A stretch of DNA of 27,387 nt from positions 1 to 27,387 of the IMG/VR virus record IMGVR_UViG_3300027801_001506; one strand, given 5' to 3'. The first letter of the stretch is position 1; each line of letters opens with the position of its first letter. The translations under genes and the position numbers were made by a program. The DNA is from a virus. This document shows positions 1-7,276 of this stretch, in pieces. The notes under the pieces are model-generated. The model saw only the letters and a program-made list of their open reading frames with translations. It was not told the origin of the DNA and made no database searches.

Positions 1-21
1 TATTTCTGGGTCTTAAACCTG

Positions 22-29
22 TATAAATA
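22..29 (+). promoter_or_regulatory. T4-type late promoter TATAAATA
   Basis: Exact match to the T4 late promoter -10 element TATAAATA, which in T4 is recognised by the gp55 sigma factor with the gp45 clamp as activator; both genes are in this window. It lies 20 bases upstream of the first ATG (position 50), which predicts a leader of about 15 nt. It probably drives the oxygenase/cupin block that follows. Confidence 0.75.
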
Positions 30-49
30 ACTATATAATATATTAAATT

Positions 50-700
50 ATGGCATGTGAAATGAGTGATATAAAAGAACACGAAATTAACAAACAAGAT
101 GACTTATTCATTAAGGGTTATTATGCACCTGATGATGTTATTAATCCTGTAATTGATTGGACTAATACTTTAGATTTGTATGGTGGCACTTCAATGAACT
201 CATCATCTGGCGAAATAGAAACATGGGATGGCATAAACAATTCTTATAAAGAATGCTATGAAAGAAGTATAACATGGCCAACTTTAGATTGTCCACCCCT
301 AAGATATATGTTAGACTGGGTTCAGTTTGCACTGGACAATTACACGGATGCATATCCTATGTTAAAAGAGGGGGGTGCATTTAAAATGGACCCTGATTTT
401 AACTTTCAAAAATATCCTAAAGGTCATGCATATAACGGTTGGCATTCTGAGAGAGGAGATATTATATCTACTAAACGAATGTTGGTCTGGATGATTTATC
501 TGAATGACTGTGAAGATGGTGGTGAAACATCATTCTTATATCAAAAATATAATATGAAACCAGAGAAAGGATTATTAGTATTTTGGCCTTCAGATTTTAC
601 ACATACTCATAGAGGTATGCCTAGTTATAAAACAGAAAAAATGATTATGACTGGTTGGTATTCATATGTAAATAAAGGTAATGCATTATCATGGAATTAG
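50..700 (+). CDS. 2OG-Fe(II) oxygenase, prolyl 4-hydroxylase-like
   Basis: A 216-residue protein whose C-terminal half has the double-stranded beta-helix pattern of the P4H-type 2-oxoglutarate/Fe(II) dioxygenases. The first metal pair is probably H132 and E134 (WHSERG), an HxE form rather than the common HxD. The strand MLVWMIYLND followed by GGETSF is typical of the family, the distal metal histidine is H185 or H187 (FTHTHRG), and K194 or K197 is a candidate 2OG-carboxylate binder. Such enzymes hydroxylate proline or other side chains, and marine T4-like phages often carry them; the substrate here is unknown. ATG 50 follows a late promoter; ATG 62 is an alternative start. The last ten bases overlap the next gene. 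The family call is firm, the substrate is not. Confidence 0.85.
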   Translation: MACEMSDIKEHEINKQDDLFIKGYYAPDDVINPVIDWTNTLDLYGGTSMNSSSGEIETWDGINNSYKECYERSITWPTLDCPPLRYMLDWVQFALDNYTDAYPMLKEGGAFKMDPDFNFQKYPKGHAYNGWHSERGDIISTKRMLVWMIYLNDCEDGGETSFLYQKYNMKPEKGLLVFWPSDFTHTHRGMPSYKTEKMIMTGWYSYVNKGNALSWN

Positions 701-1242
701 AATTTAAAGAATTATTAGAAGAATATACTATACATCTTGAAGAAAGGGATGTGTTAAACTTTTGGAAAATGAGAAGAAGATTTCCTCATGAGTTTCATAC
801 ACAGTCTGCTAGTATAGAAGTTACAAACTCTTATGATGGTGAATCTTACCATAAGGGAATGTTTGATTCTGAAGGTTATTTAGAATATAATAAAATATTA
901 AATTACTATGAAAACGGTCATACAATTATAATGTCTAATGTTTTTGATTTAACTAAAGAATTGAGGATGTTAGAGAATGTAATATCAGATAGTTTTGCAT
1001 TTTATCCTGTGTATGGTAATTTTTATATGAGTAAAACTGATAAAGGGGGTTTTCAAAGTCATGACCACCCACTATTTGATGTTTATGTAAAACAAATTTA
1101 TGGTACTTCACATTGGGTTTTAAATGAAACTGAAGATGTTATATTGCCACCGGGAGATGTATTGTTTATATCTAAAGGAACTAAACACTATATAAAAAAC
1201 ACAGATGGTCCTAGACTATCATTATCAATTCGTATGAGATAA
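691..1242 (+). CDS. Cupin/JmjC-like protein, tandem copy 1
   Basis: A 183-residue protein whose second half looks like a JmjC/cupin-8 double-stranded beta-helix. The run from about residue 121 (SHDHPLFDVYVKQIYG, then HWVL) resembles the metal-binding strand of that superfamily. PPGDVLFISKGTKHYI near residues 153-168 resembles the P-G-D-x-L-x-x-P/S-x-G-x-x-H strand carrying the distal histidine. The first half (EEYTIHLEERDVLNFWKMRR) looks helical. It overlaps the upstream oxygenase by ten bases and is followed without a gap by a close paralog. It may be an Fe/2OG hydroxylase or a non-catalytic cupin; spacing around the HDH cluster does not fit the classic HxD exactly, so catalysis is uncertain. 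Confidence 0.6.
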   Translation: MELEFKELLEEYTIHLEERDVLNFWKMRRRFPHEFHTQSASIEVTNSYDGESYHKGMFDSEGYLEYNKILNYYENGHTIIMSNVFDLTKELRMLENVISDSFAFYPVYGNFYMSKTDKGGFQSHDHPLFDVYVKQIYGTSHWVLNETEDVILPPGDVLFISKGTKHYIKNTDGPRLSLSIRMR

Positions 1243-1794
1243 ATGAAAGAAGAATTTAAAGAATTGTTGGAAGAATATACTATACATCTTGAAGAAAAGC
1301 ATGTGTTAAACTTTTGGAAAATGAGAAGAAGATTTCCACATGAATTTCATACACATAGTCCTAGTATAGAAGTTATAAACTCATATGATGGTGAATCTAA
1401 TCAAAAAGGAATGTTTGATTCAGAAGGGTATTTAGAGTATTCTAAGATATTAGATTACTATGAAAAGGGTCATACATTAATAATATCTAATGTTTTTGAT
1501 TTAACTGAAGAATTACGAATGTTAGAGGCTGCAATGTCAGATAGTTTTGCGTTTTATCCTGTTCGTGGTAATTTTTATATGAGTAAAGAAGGTAGAGGTG
1601 GATTAAAAAGTCATGACCACCCACAATATGATGTTTATGTAAAACAAATTTATGGTACATGTCATTGGGTTTTAAATGAAACTGAAGATGTTATATTGCC
1701 ACCGGGAGATGTATTATATATACCTAAAGGAACTAAACATTATGTAAAATCAACAGATGGTCCTAGACTATCGCTAACAATTAATATGTTATGA
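1243..1794 (+). CDS. Cupin/JmjC-like protein, tandem copy 2
   Basis: Same length (183 residues) as the preceding gene and starting on the base after its stop, so this is a direct tandem duplicate. Over the first 52 residues the two proteins differ at only seven positions. The cupin-like elements are conserved: SHDHPQYDVYVKQIYG, then PPGDVLYIPKGTKHYV. PKG replaces SKG here, which fits the family pattern better. Changes elsewhere are conservative and both reading frames are intact, suggesting that both copies are selected. The function is unknown; a hydroxylase or other metal-binding cupin is the best guess. It ends in an ATGA overlap with the next gene. Confidence 0.6.
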   Translation: MKEEFKELLEEYTIHLEEKHVLNFWKMRRRFPHEFHTHSPSIEVINSYDGESNQKGMFDSEGYLEYSKILDYYEKGHTLIISNVFDLTEELRMLEAAMSDSFAFYPVRGNFYMSKEGRGGLKSHDHPQYDVYVKQIYGTCHWVLNETEDVILPPGDVLYIPKGTKHYVKSTDGPRLSLTINML

Positions 1795-2447
1795 TAATAG
1801 ATAAATCAATAAACGAGTGGTTAATAACATACATGTATGAAAAAACTCATATAGACCACATTGGACAATATCCGATAGGTTTGAGATTTCACTTGGGTGT
1901 TATAGATAATCATAAAGAAATAAGAAAAATATATGAATCTCCAGATGAGTTTTATTCTGATAAACTTATGGGTAAAGAAGGTATTACTGAAGAATTAAAA
2001 AATCTAAGAAACTCTGGTGCATATCTCTTTGAGAACAATGAAGCTTATGATTATGAAAATTGTACGCCCACACTTATGAAATCAGTAAAAAATGACCATT
2101 GGGAATATTTAAGAACAAATACCTGGTGGGGTGAAAGATGTCGTACAGTATTTGGATTTAAAGTACACACATATTTTCCAGAAGAAGGGTATAGTTATGT
2201 ATTGTTTTGGAATTGGGTATATCAAGAGTTTCTGCTAAGAAATAGAGTAAAAACTGAGAGACCCACATCTACAATAAATCCTGATGATACTGTTGAAACT
2301 CATACTTTTTCACATGATGGTCTAGATAGAGAAATACAAATAGTAACATCAACTAAAGATACTTATAGAAATCACACAGAATCATTAAAAGAAACTAAAA
2401 TATTTTGTAAACCTGGTGAAAATGCGTTGCGGGTTCTTTATAAATAG
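1791..2447 (+). CDS. Hypothetical protein (218 aa)
   Basis: A 218-residue protein that I do not recognise. It is soluble-looking and rich in aromatics (YLRTNTWWGERCRTVFGFK, then YVLFWNWVYQEFLL), with no signal peptide, clear membrane segment or nucleotide-binding motif. It starts in an ATGA overlap with the second cupin-like gene, so it is probably translated with it. Its 3' end contains the late promoter of the next gene. Histidine pairs near the C-terminal third (ETHTFSHDG) could bind metal, but no family pattern is convincing. Confidence 0.6.
   Translation: MIIDKSINEWLITYMYEKTHIDHIGQYPIGLRFHLGVIDNHKEIRKIYESPDEFYSDKLMGKEGITEELKNLRNSGAYLFENNEAYDYENCTPTLMKSVKNDHWEYLRTNTWWGERCRTVFGFKVHTYFPEEGYSYVLFWNWVYQEFLLRNRVKTERPTSTINPDDTVETHTFSHDGLDREIQIVTSTKDTYRNHTESLKETKIFCKPGENALRVLYK
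2439..2446 (+). promoter_or_regulatory. T4-type late promoter TATAAATA
   Basis: Exact TATAAATA inside the last codons of the preceding gene, covering most of its TAG stop. It lies five bases before ATG 2452. With the usual T4 late spacing the transcript would begin at or next to that ATG, so the mRNA would be nearly leaderless. Confidence 0.55.
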
Positions 2448-2451
2448 TACT

Positions 2452-2895
2452 ATGGCAATTACAATTACAGACAGAGCATTAGAACACTTTACTGATTTAT
2501 TTACATTAGGTGTAAATAATTATATGCGGTTATACAAAAGAACAATAGTTTTTACTGAATCCGTTACAGTACAAGGTACTGATGTGGGTACAACAATACC
2601 TATATTAAATTTTGACCCACTTATAGAGCAGTCTACTCCATCATCTGCTGATGTACATAGATTATCGGGTGATAATCAATTTACTACACAAGATTTTTTT
2701 CATTATGTTTCTGCAACAAGAACTGGAAGGTCGGTAAGTCAATCAGGACAAACATCTGAAAGTGATAACAAACAACAAATAGGAAGTCTAGATTTATATC
2801 TAACTTGGTCTGATGATGACCATTCTTTTATAGGTGATTCTACTGTGAATTTTGATGAAAATTTAGATACACTTACAATAGATATTACCCCATGA
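2452..2895 (+). CDS. Unknown protein, probable virion component
   Basis: A 147-residue protein from ATG 2452 (MAITITDRALEHF). A longer GTG-initiated frame from 2416 exists, but it would start inside the preceding gene and the late promoter, so ATG 2452 is preferred. I do not recognise the family. The composition (many T, S and D, alternating hydrophobic residues, no cysteine) suggests a beta-rich structural protein. The late promoter in front of it and the tail-tube-like gene that follows with a 4-base overlap suggest a neck, tail or baseplate role. Confidence 0.6.
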   Translation: MAITITDRALEHFTDLFTLGVNNYMRLYKRTIVFTESVTVQGTDVGTTIPILNFDPLIEQSTPSSADVHRLSGDNQFTTQDFFHYVSATRTGRSVSQSGQTSESDNKQQIGSLDLYLTWSDDDHSFIGDSTVNFDENLDTLTIDITP

Positions 2896-3518
2896 CCGAA
2901 ACAAACTCATTATCAAGACAACCTACTAAGCTAGACTATGCAGCTGCAACCCAGTTTAAGTTTAATATTAATAAACTACCCAAAGTAGAATTTTTCTGTA
3001 CATCTATTAATGTGCCTGGAATTACATTGGGTGAAACTTCACAATCAACGCCACTGAAATCTATACCAATACCTGGTGATAATCTATCATATGGTTCTTT
3101 AAATATGGATTTTATGGTTGATGAAAACTTAGAGAACTATCGTGAAATACATGGTTGGTTAACCGGTCTAGGATTTCCCAAAAGTCATACACAGTTTGAA
3201 ACTTTTATTAATGCTGGTAGTGATAGATTTCCTACAGGCAATGCAACTGCAAATAGTAGAGAAGCAGGTAAAGTAGATGATATAGGATTTGATGTTGGTG
3301 CTCAATACTCAGACGCCACTTTAATGATACTATCAAGTAAAAACAATCCTGTGATAGAGGTACGATTTAGAGATTTATATCCTACTTCACTATCAGGGTT
3401 ATCTTACGACCAACAAGCTGGCGATACTTCATATCTCACAGGTAGTGTAGCGTTTAGTTATCTGATATATGAATTTGCAGATGTTGGCGCCGCCCGAACT
3501 ACTGAAACTACTACTTAA
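2892..3518 (+). CDS. Tail tube / baseplate-like structural protein
   Basis: A 208-residue protein starting in an ATGA overlap with the upstream gene. The sequence FKFNINKLPKVEFFCTSINV, then PGITLG, IPIPGDNLSYGSL, FMVDENLENYREIHGWL and GLGFP, follows the pattern I associate with the gp19/gp54-type tail-tube and tube-initiator fold of T4-like phages: a beta-sandwich around a 'P-G-D-x-L-x-Y-G-x-L' strand and a 'D-E-x-x-x-N-Y-x-x-I-x-x-W' helix. In T4 the genes next to uvsY (25, 26, 51, 27 and others) are baseplate genes, so the position fits. Which tail protein it is (gp19, gp48, gp54 or a marine-phage-specific relative) cannot be settled by eye. Confidence 0.6.
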   Translation: MTETNSLSRQPTKLDYAAATQFKFNINKLPKVEFFCTSINVPGITLGETSQSTPLKSIPIPGDNLSYGSLNMDFMVDENLENYREIHGWLTGLGFPKSHTQFETFINAGSDRFPTGNATANSREAGKVDDIGFDVGAQYSDATLMILSSKNNPVIEVRFRDLYPTSLSGLSYDQQAGDTSYLTGSVAFSYLIYEFADVGAARTTETTT

Positions 3519-3520
3519 CA

Positions 3521-3540
3521 TCTAACTAAATATAGTTAGA
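3521..3540 (+). terminator. AT-rich perfect hairpin between virion and recombination blocks
   Basis: TCTAACTA, a four-base AATA loop, then TAGTTAGA: an 8-bp perfect stem starting just after the stop of the tail-like gene. It is followed by ATTTATATAATT rather than a pure T-run, and the stem is weak (2 GC pairs). It could be a weak terminator, an mRNA 3'-end stabiliser or an operator. A TATAAT hexamer at 3546-3551 lies directly behind it, but I see no good -35. Confidence 0.4.
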
Positions 3541-3568
3541 ATTTATATAATTAACCGGTGATTTTATT

Positions 3569-3997
3569 ATGACATTAGAAGAACTACAAGAGCAGGTTGA
3601 TAAAGACCTCAAAATGAATGAGGCAGAACTAGATTTAGAATCTTTAAAAACACCGGCACTTCATAACAAATATCTTAAACATCTAAATAACTTTAAACTG
3701 TTATTAACTAGAGCTGAATCTGATTACAAAATACTTAAACGAGTAAAATGGGAATACTATACCGGTAAGGCAAGTCCAAAGATATACCAAGACAAACCTT
3801 TCAGCTTAAAAATAATGAAGTCAGATGTAGACAAGTATCTTGAATCTGATGAAGAATTAATTAAGTCATCACAAAAAATAGATTACTTAGAAACGGTTGT
3901 CAACTACTTAGACAGAACGCTTAGACAAATTAGTAATAGAGATTGGCAAATTCGCAACTCTATAGAATGGAGAAAGTTTACCTCTGGTGCTATCTAA
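3569..3997 (+). CDS. uvsY: UvsY recombination mediator
   Basis: A 142-residue protein, close to the T4 UvsY length of 137. UvsY loads the UvsX recombinase onto gp32-coated single-stranded DNA during recombination-dependent replication. Recognisable sequence includes LHNKYLKHLNNFKLLL, the basic segment RVKWEYYTGKASPKIY and the acidic helix MKSDVDKYLESDEEL, then a C-terminal helical region (KIDYLETVVNYLDRTLRQI) that in T4 mediates oligomerisation. ATG 3569 follows the hairpin and has an ATTATG context without a strong Shine-Dalgarno. The stop overlaps the next start by one base (TAATG). Confidence 0.92.
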   Translation: MTLEELQEQVDKDLKMNEAELDLESLKTPALHNKYLKHLNNFKLLLTRAESDYKILKRVKWEYYTGKASPKIYQDKPFSLKIMKSDVDKYLESDEELIKSSQKIDYLETVVNYLDRTLRQISNRDWQIRNSIEWRKFTSGAI

Positions 3998-4581
3998 TGA
4001 AAACACATAGAATCTTTCCTACTGTACTAACAGAATTCAGTTATGATATTTCTAAAGAAGAAGAATCAACAGTACATAAAGAATTTGATAGATTTGAATA
4101 TCGAACAGATGTTTTTCCGATAAACACTATTACTGATTTACATATTCATATACCACAATTTACAAAATTTATTCTTGATACATCTGATACTATATTGACT
4201 GATACTCTTAGATATAGTTATGATAGTATAGAGATTACTAATATGTGGGCAAACAAATTAGTTAAAGGTCAATCTCATGCGCCACACATACATTCAAATA
4301 ATATTTTGTCTGGTGTTTATTACTTAACAGGTGGAACACCTTTACAGTTTTCTGACCCTAGACCTCATGCTCATGTTTTATCACCTACCTGTATTGAAAA
4401 TACTATTGACAATGTAACTAGATTTGACTTTAAGGCTGTAAAAGGTTCGGGCATTATTTTTCCTTCTTGGATGCAACATTGGGTACCTACTACTTCTGAT
4501 ACTAGAATTAGTATATCGTGGAATATAATACTAAGAGGTCACTATGGTGGTCATCTTAATTTACAAAATGCAAATATATGA
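3997..4581 (+). CDS. 2OG-Fe(II) oxygenase (phage-type, PF13759-like)
   Basis: A 194-residue protein beginning at ATG 3997, which overlaps the uvsY stop; a longer frame from 3943 would start inside uvsY and is not preferred. The sequence matches the short 2OG-Fe(II) oxygenase family common in marine T4-like phages: MWANKLVKGQSHAPHIHSNN with H97 and H99, SGVYYLTGG, then FPSWMQHWV with distal H161 and TRISISWNI with the 2OG-binding R170. The metal pair reads HxH rather than HxD, as is usual for this family. The reaction is probably hydroxylation of a protein or nucleotide substrate, which is unknown. It lies between uvsY and uvsW and is presumably co-transcribed with them. Confidence 0.85.
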   Translation: MKTHRIFPTVLTEFSYDISKEEESTVHKEFDRFEYRTDVFPINTITDLHIHIPQFTKFILDTSDTILTDTLRYSYDSIEITNMWANKLVKGQSHAPHIHSNNILSGVYYLTGGTPLQFSDPRPHAHVLSPTCIENTIDNVTRFDFKAVKGSGIIFPSWMQHWVPTTSDTRISISWNIILRGHYGGHLNLQNANI

Positions 4582-6044
4582 GAAACTTAATACTTACAAA
4601 AAAGAATGATGTACATCTAGTAGTAGACGCTGATGAAGATGTACGGAGAGATTTAGGTTCACACTTTACCTTTGAAGTACCCGGTGCAAAATTTATGCCT
4701 TCTGTTAGAAATAGAAGATGGGATGGCAAAATCAGGTTATTTTCATATACTAATGGTCAAATATATACTGGTCTATATCCGTATCTAGTTAACTGGTGTA
4801 AAGAGAATGATGTTGAGATTGTAGATAGAACTGATATTAAGGACGCCAGTGTAGATGAAAAACTAGTAGATAGTTTCATCAAGAAATTAAACATACCTTT
4901 TGAAGTAAGAGATTACCAAAAATCGGCGTTTATTTACTCTATGGTTAAATCAAGGTGTTTATTGTTGTCGCCTACGGCCTCGGGAAAATCTCTGATAATT
5001 TATCTGATGGTTCGTTTTAATCTATTACGGCTGAAAGAAGAAGAAAACAATAAGATACTTATAGTAGTACCGACTACTTCTCTAGTAGAACAATTATATA
5101 AAGATTTTAAAGACTATGGTTATGATAGTCTAAAGAATGTCCATAGAATATATCAAGGGCATGAAAAAGAAAGTAATAAAAGAGTGTATATCAGTACATG
5201 GCAATCAATCTATAAACAAGATAAGAGATGGTTTGAACAATTTGGTATGGTCGTTGGTGATGAGGCACATTTATTTAAGGCAGTTTCTTTAACTAAAATT
5301 ATGGCAAGATTAGAAAACTGTAAGTATCGTATTGGTCTTACAGGTACACTTGATGATAGCAAGACACACAAACTCGTTTTAGAGGGTTTATTTGGTGCTG
5401 TGAACAAGATAGTATCAACCACAGAATTGCAAGAAAAACAACATCTAGCGCAACTTAAAATACATTGTCTAGTTTTAAAACATGATAAGATGTCAATAGA
5501 CTTTCTTAGAGGTAAGACATATCAAGAAGAAATGGATTTTCTTGTTTCAAATACAAAACGGAATAAATATATAAGAAATCTTTGCCTGTCGCTAAAAGGT
5601 AATTCATTGTGTCTTTTTCAATATGTAGAAAAACATGGTGCAATTTTAAAAGAATTAATTGAAGAAAACAATGAAGATAACCAAGTATTTTATGTCCATG
5701 GTGGTGTCGCAACCGAAGAAAGAGAGCGTATACGAAGTATTACTGAATCCTCAGACAATGCTATTATTATTGCAAGTTATGGTACATTTAGTACCGGCAT
5801 AAATATTCGTAATCTACACAATATAATATTCAGTAGTCCAAGTAAGTCTAGAATAAGAAACTTACAATCAATTGGTCGTGGGCTACGATTGAAAGATAAC
5901 AAATCAACGGCACATCTATATGATATATCTGATGACCTATCGTATCAAGAAGAACAAAACTATACGCTATCGCATTTTACTGAAAGGATAAATATATACA
6001 ACGAAGAAGGATTTGACTATGACATTCACAATGTCGAGTTATAA
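4578..6044 (+). CDS. uvsW: UvsW RNA-DNA / DNA helicase
   Basis: A 488-residue superfamily 2 helicase. The N-terminal region (1-100) is the UvsW-specific DNA-binding part (RNRRWDGKIRLFSY). RDYQ at 111-114 is the Q-like motif, SPTASGKS at 131-138 is the Walker A motif, DEAH at 228-231 is motif II and GLTGTLDD at 253-260 is motif III. SIGRGLRLKD is motif VI in the second RecA domain. UvsW unwinds R-loops and drives branch migration and fork regression, and in T4 switches replication from origin- to recombination-dependent mode. It begins in an ATGA overlap with the oxygenase. The length is normal for the family. Confidence 0.95.
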   Translation: MRNLILTKKNDVHLVVDADEDVRRDLGSHFTFEVPGAKFMPSVRNRRWDGKIRLFSYTNGQIYTGLYPYLVNWCKENDVEIVDRTDIKDASVDEKLVDSFIKKLNIPFEVRDYQKSAFIYSMVKSRCLLLSPTASGKSLIIYLMVRFNLLRLKEEENNKILIVVPTTSLVEQLYKDFKDYGYDSLKNVHRIYQGHEKESNKRVYISTWQSIYKQDKRWFEQFGMVVGDEAHLFKAVSLTKIMARLENCKYRIGLTGTLDDSKTHKLVLEGLFGAVNKIVSTTELQEKQHLAQLKIHCLVLKHDKMSIDFLRGKTYQEEMDFLVSNTKRNKYIRNLCLSLKGNSLCLFQYVEKHGAILKELIEENNEDNQVFYVHGGVATEERERIRSITESSDNAIIIASYGTFSTGINIRNLHNIIFSSPSKSRIRNLQSIGRGLRLKDNKSTAHLYDISDDLSYQEEQNYTLSHFTERINIYNEEGFDYDIHNVEL

Positions 6045-6049
6045 AGGAG
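6043..6049 (+). promoter_or_regulatory. Strong Shine-Dalgarno AAAGGAG
   Basis: AAAGGAG overlaps the uvsW stop codon and sits six bases before ATG 6056. Most starts here lack a good Shine-Dalgarno, so this fixes the start of the Sm-like gene. Confidence 0.75.
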
Positions 6050-6055
6050 AGTTAC

Positions 6056-6463
6056 ATGGAAGCAATTAAAATAATAAAATTGGTTAATGGTGATGATATT
6101 GTTTGTACAATACCAGAAAGATTATTGGATGATAAATCGCCGCTTGTTAAAATTGATAAACCTTTACAAATAAAATACATACCTGCTATGGAAGATATGG
6201 GTCTTAAAGATTATGTTGCCCTTATTAAATGGACTTCATATTCAGATGATTGTATTATTTCTATACCTAAAGATAAGATAATGACTATCACATCTGCTGG
6301 TAAAGCTATGACTAACTCATATATAAATGTATCTACTGGATATGATAAGGCGACCATGACTGAACATAAACAAGAATCATATGATAGAGAAGAACTAGAT
6401 GATGATGTATCTAAGAAGTTGAATGATATATTTGATAACCTTGATGATAGCACTAAACACTAG
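6056..6463 (+). CDS. Small Sm-like phage protein, copy 1
   Basis: A 135-residue protein with an N-terminal beta-rich domain (MEAIKIIKLVNGDDIVCTI, then KIDKPLQIKYIP). The opening x-I-K-I-I-K-L-x-x-G-[DE]-D-I-x-x-x-I matches a small family in marine T4-like phages for which I recall an Sm-like fold in a cyanophage-derived crystal structure; I cannot verify that here. The C-terminal third (REELDDDVSKKLNDIFDNLDD) is acidic and probably extended. A paralog lies at 25328, next to DNA polymerase. Sm folds bind RNA or single-stranded nucleic acid, but no function is established here. It is translated from a clear AAAGGAG site. Confidence 0.65.
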   Translation: MEAIKIIKLVNGDDIVCTIPERLLDDKSPLVKIDKPLQIKYIPAMEDMGLKDYVALIKWTSYSDDCIISIPKDKIMTITSAGKAMTNSYINVSTGYDKATMTEHKQESYDREELDDDVSKKLNDIFDNLDDSTKH

Positions 6464-6501
6464 CTACTCTGAACCTCGGTGGGAGAACACAGCTAAAATA
6501 A

Positions 6502-6518
6502 CATAAATATAACATAAT
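6502..6518 (+). promoter_or_regulatory. Weak promoter-like elements before the desaturase array
   Basis: The 72-base gap before the desaturases is the only break for several kilobases. It contains CATAAATA at 6502-6509 (one mismatch to the T4 late element) and CATAAT at 6513-6518 (one mismatch to a sigma70 -10) with no recognisable -35. Either could start desaturase mRNA, but the evidence is weak and read-through from uvsW is equally possible. Confidence 0.25.
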
Positions 6519-6535
6519 GTCAAGCATGGTTGAAA

Positions 6536-7276
6536 ATGAATTTATATCTTAAAATGAAGATGGTAATGTTGAGTGCATATTTAATATCAGCACTTGGTTT
6601 ATACTATTACTTTTCTTGGGTAAATATTCAAATTGCAGTATTTATGTGGGTACTATTTACAATAGGTGTATCTGGTGGATATCATAAACTATTATCACAT
6701 AAACAATTTAAAACAGGCAACACTTTTAAATATTTCTTAATCTTTCTAGGTACAATCTCTGGTCTAGGAAGTAGTATTGCTTGGTCAGCACAACACAGAT
6801 TACATCATAAGTATTCAGATGTTAAGGGTGATGACCCATACTACCCACAAGACAAACCAATATTAACAGGATTTCACGGATTCTGGCCAACCAAATCATT
6901 TAATTTAATGATAGGAAAAGACTTAATGAAAGACCCTATACAGATGTTTATACACAATCATTATTTTAAAATATTACTTACTTATATAATAATACTATTT
7001 GTAATCAATCCAGTACTAGTAGTTTATATGTGGGCATTACCATGCACAATGTATCTATTATGTGTACACTTTGGGGTTGGTGTATTGGGTCATGGTCAAC
7101 CATTTAAATTGGGTTGGAGAGACCATAATTTAGATGATAATAGTATAAATAGTCATATAATGAATATATTTACCTTAGGGGAAAGTTATCAAAATACACA
7201 TCATTATAACCCCTCTAAATTAATTTGTGGTAGATATGATATGTTAGGTTACTTAATGAGAGTTATATCAAAATGA
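6536..7276 (+). CDS. Membrane fatty-acid-desaturase family protein 1 of 5 (variant third His box)
   Basis: A 246-residue polytopic membrane protein of the acyl-lipid/acyl-CoA desaturase family, which uses a di-iron centre and external electrons to introduce double bonds in acyl chains. Hydrophobic segments lie near residues 10-45, 64-80 and 146-185. His box 1 is H50-x4-H55 (YHKLLSH) and box 2 is H87-x2-H90-H91 (HRLHH). In the third box the first histidine is replaced by glutamine: Q219-N-T-H222-H223 (SYQNTHH, codon CAA at 7190). An extra H186 (LGHGQ) matches the accessory histidine of delta-9 enzymes. ATG 6536 is preferred over TTG 6530; neither has a Shine-Dalgarno. It is shorter than typical bacterial DesC. 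The missing ligand may mean altered chemistry or a regulatory role. Confidence 0.85.
   Translation: MNLYLKMKMVMLSAYLISALGLYYYFSWVNIQIAVFMWVLFTIGVSGGYHKLLSHKQFKTGNTFKYFLIFLGTISGLGSSIAWSAQHRLHHKYSDVKGDDPYYPQDKPILTGFHGFWPTKSFNLMIGKDLMKDPIQMFIHNHYFKILLTYIIILFVINPVLVVYMWALPCTMYLLCVHFGVGVLGHGQPFKLGWRDHNLDDNSINSHIMNIFTLGESYQNTHHYNPSKLICGRYDMLGYLMRVISK

Noticed and set aside
2416-2451. GTG-initiated N-terminal extension of the 2452 gene
   Set aside because: It overlaps the preceding gene and the late promoter; ATG 2452 is a better start.
6517-6552. 11-codon mini-ORF overlapping the start of the first desaturase
   Set aside because: Too short to support from sequence alone, with no Shine-Dalgarno; likely chance in AT-rich DNA.
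7144-7151. TATAAATA inside the first desaturase
   Set aside because: It is within coding sequence, with no gene start shortly downstream; codons for Ser-Ile-Asn-Ser explain it.
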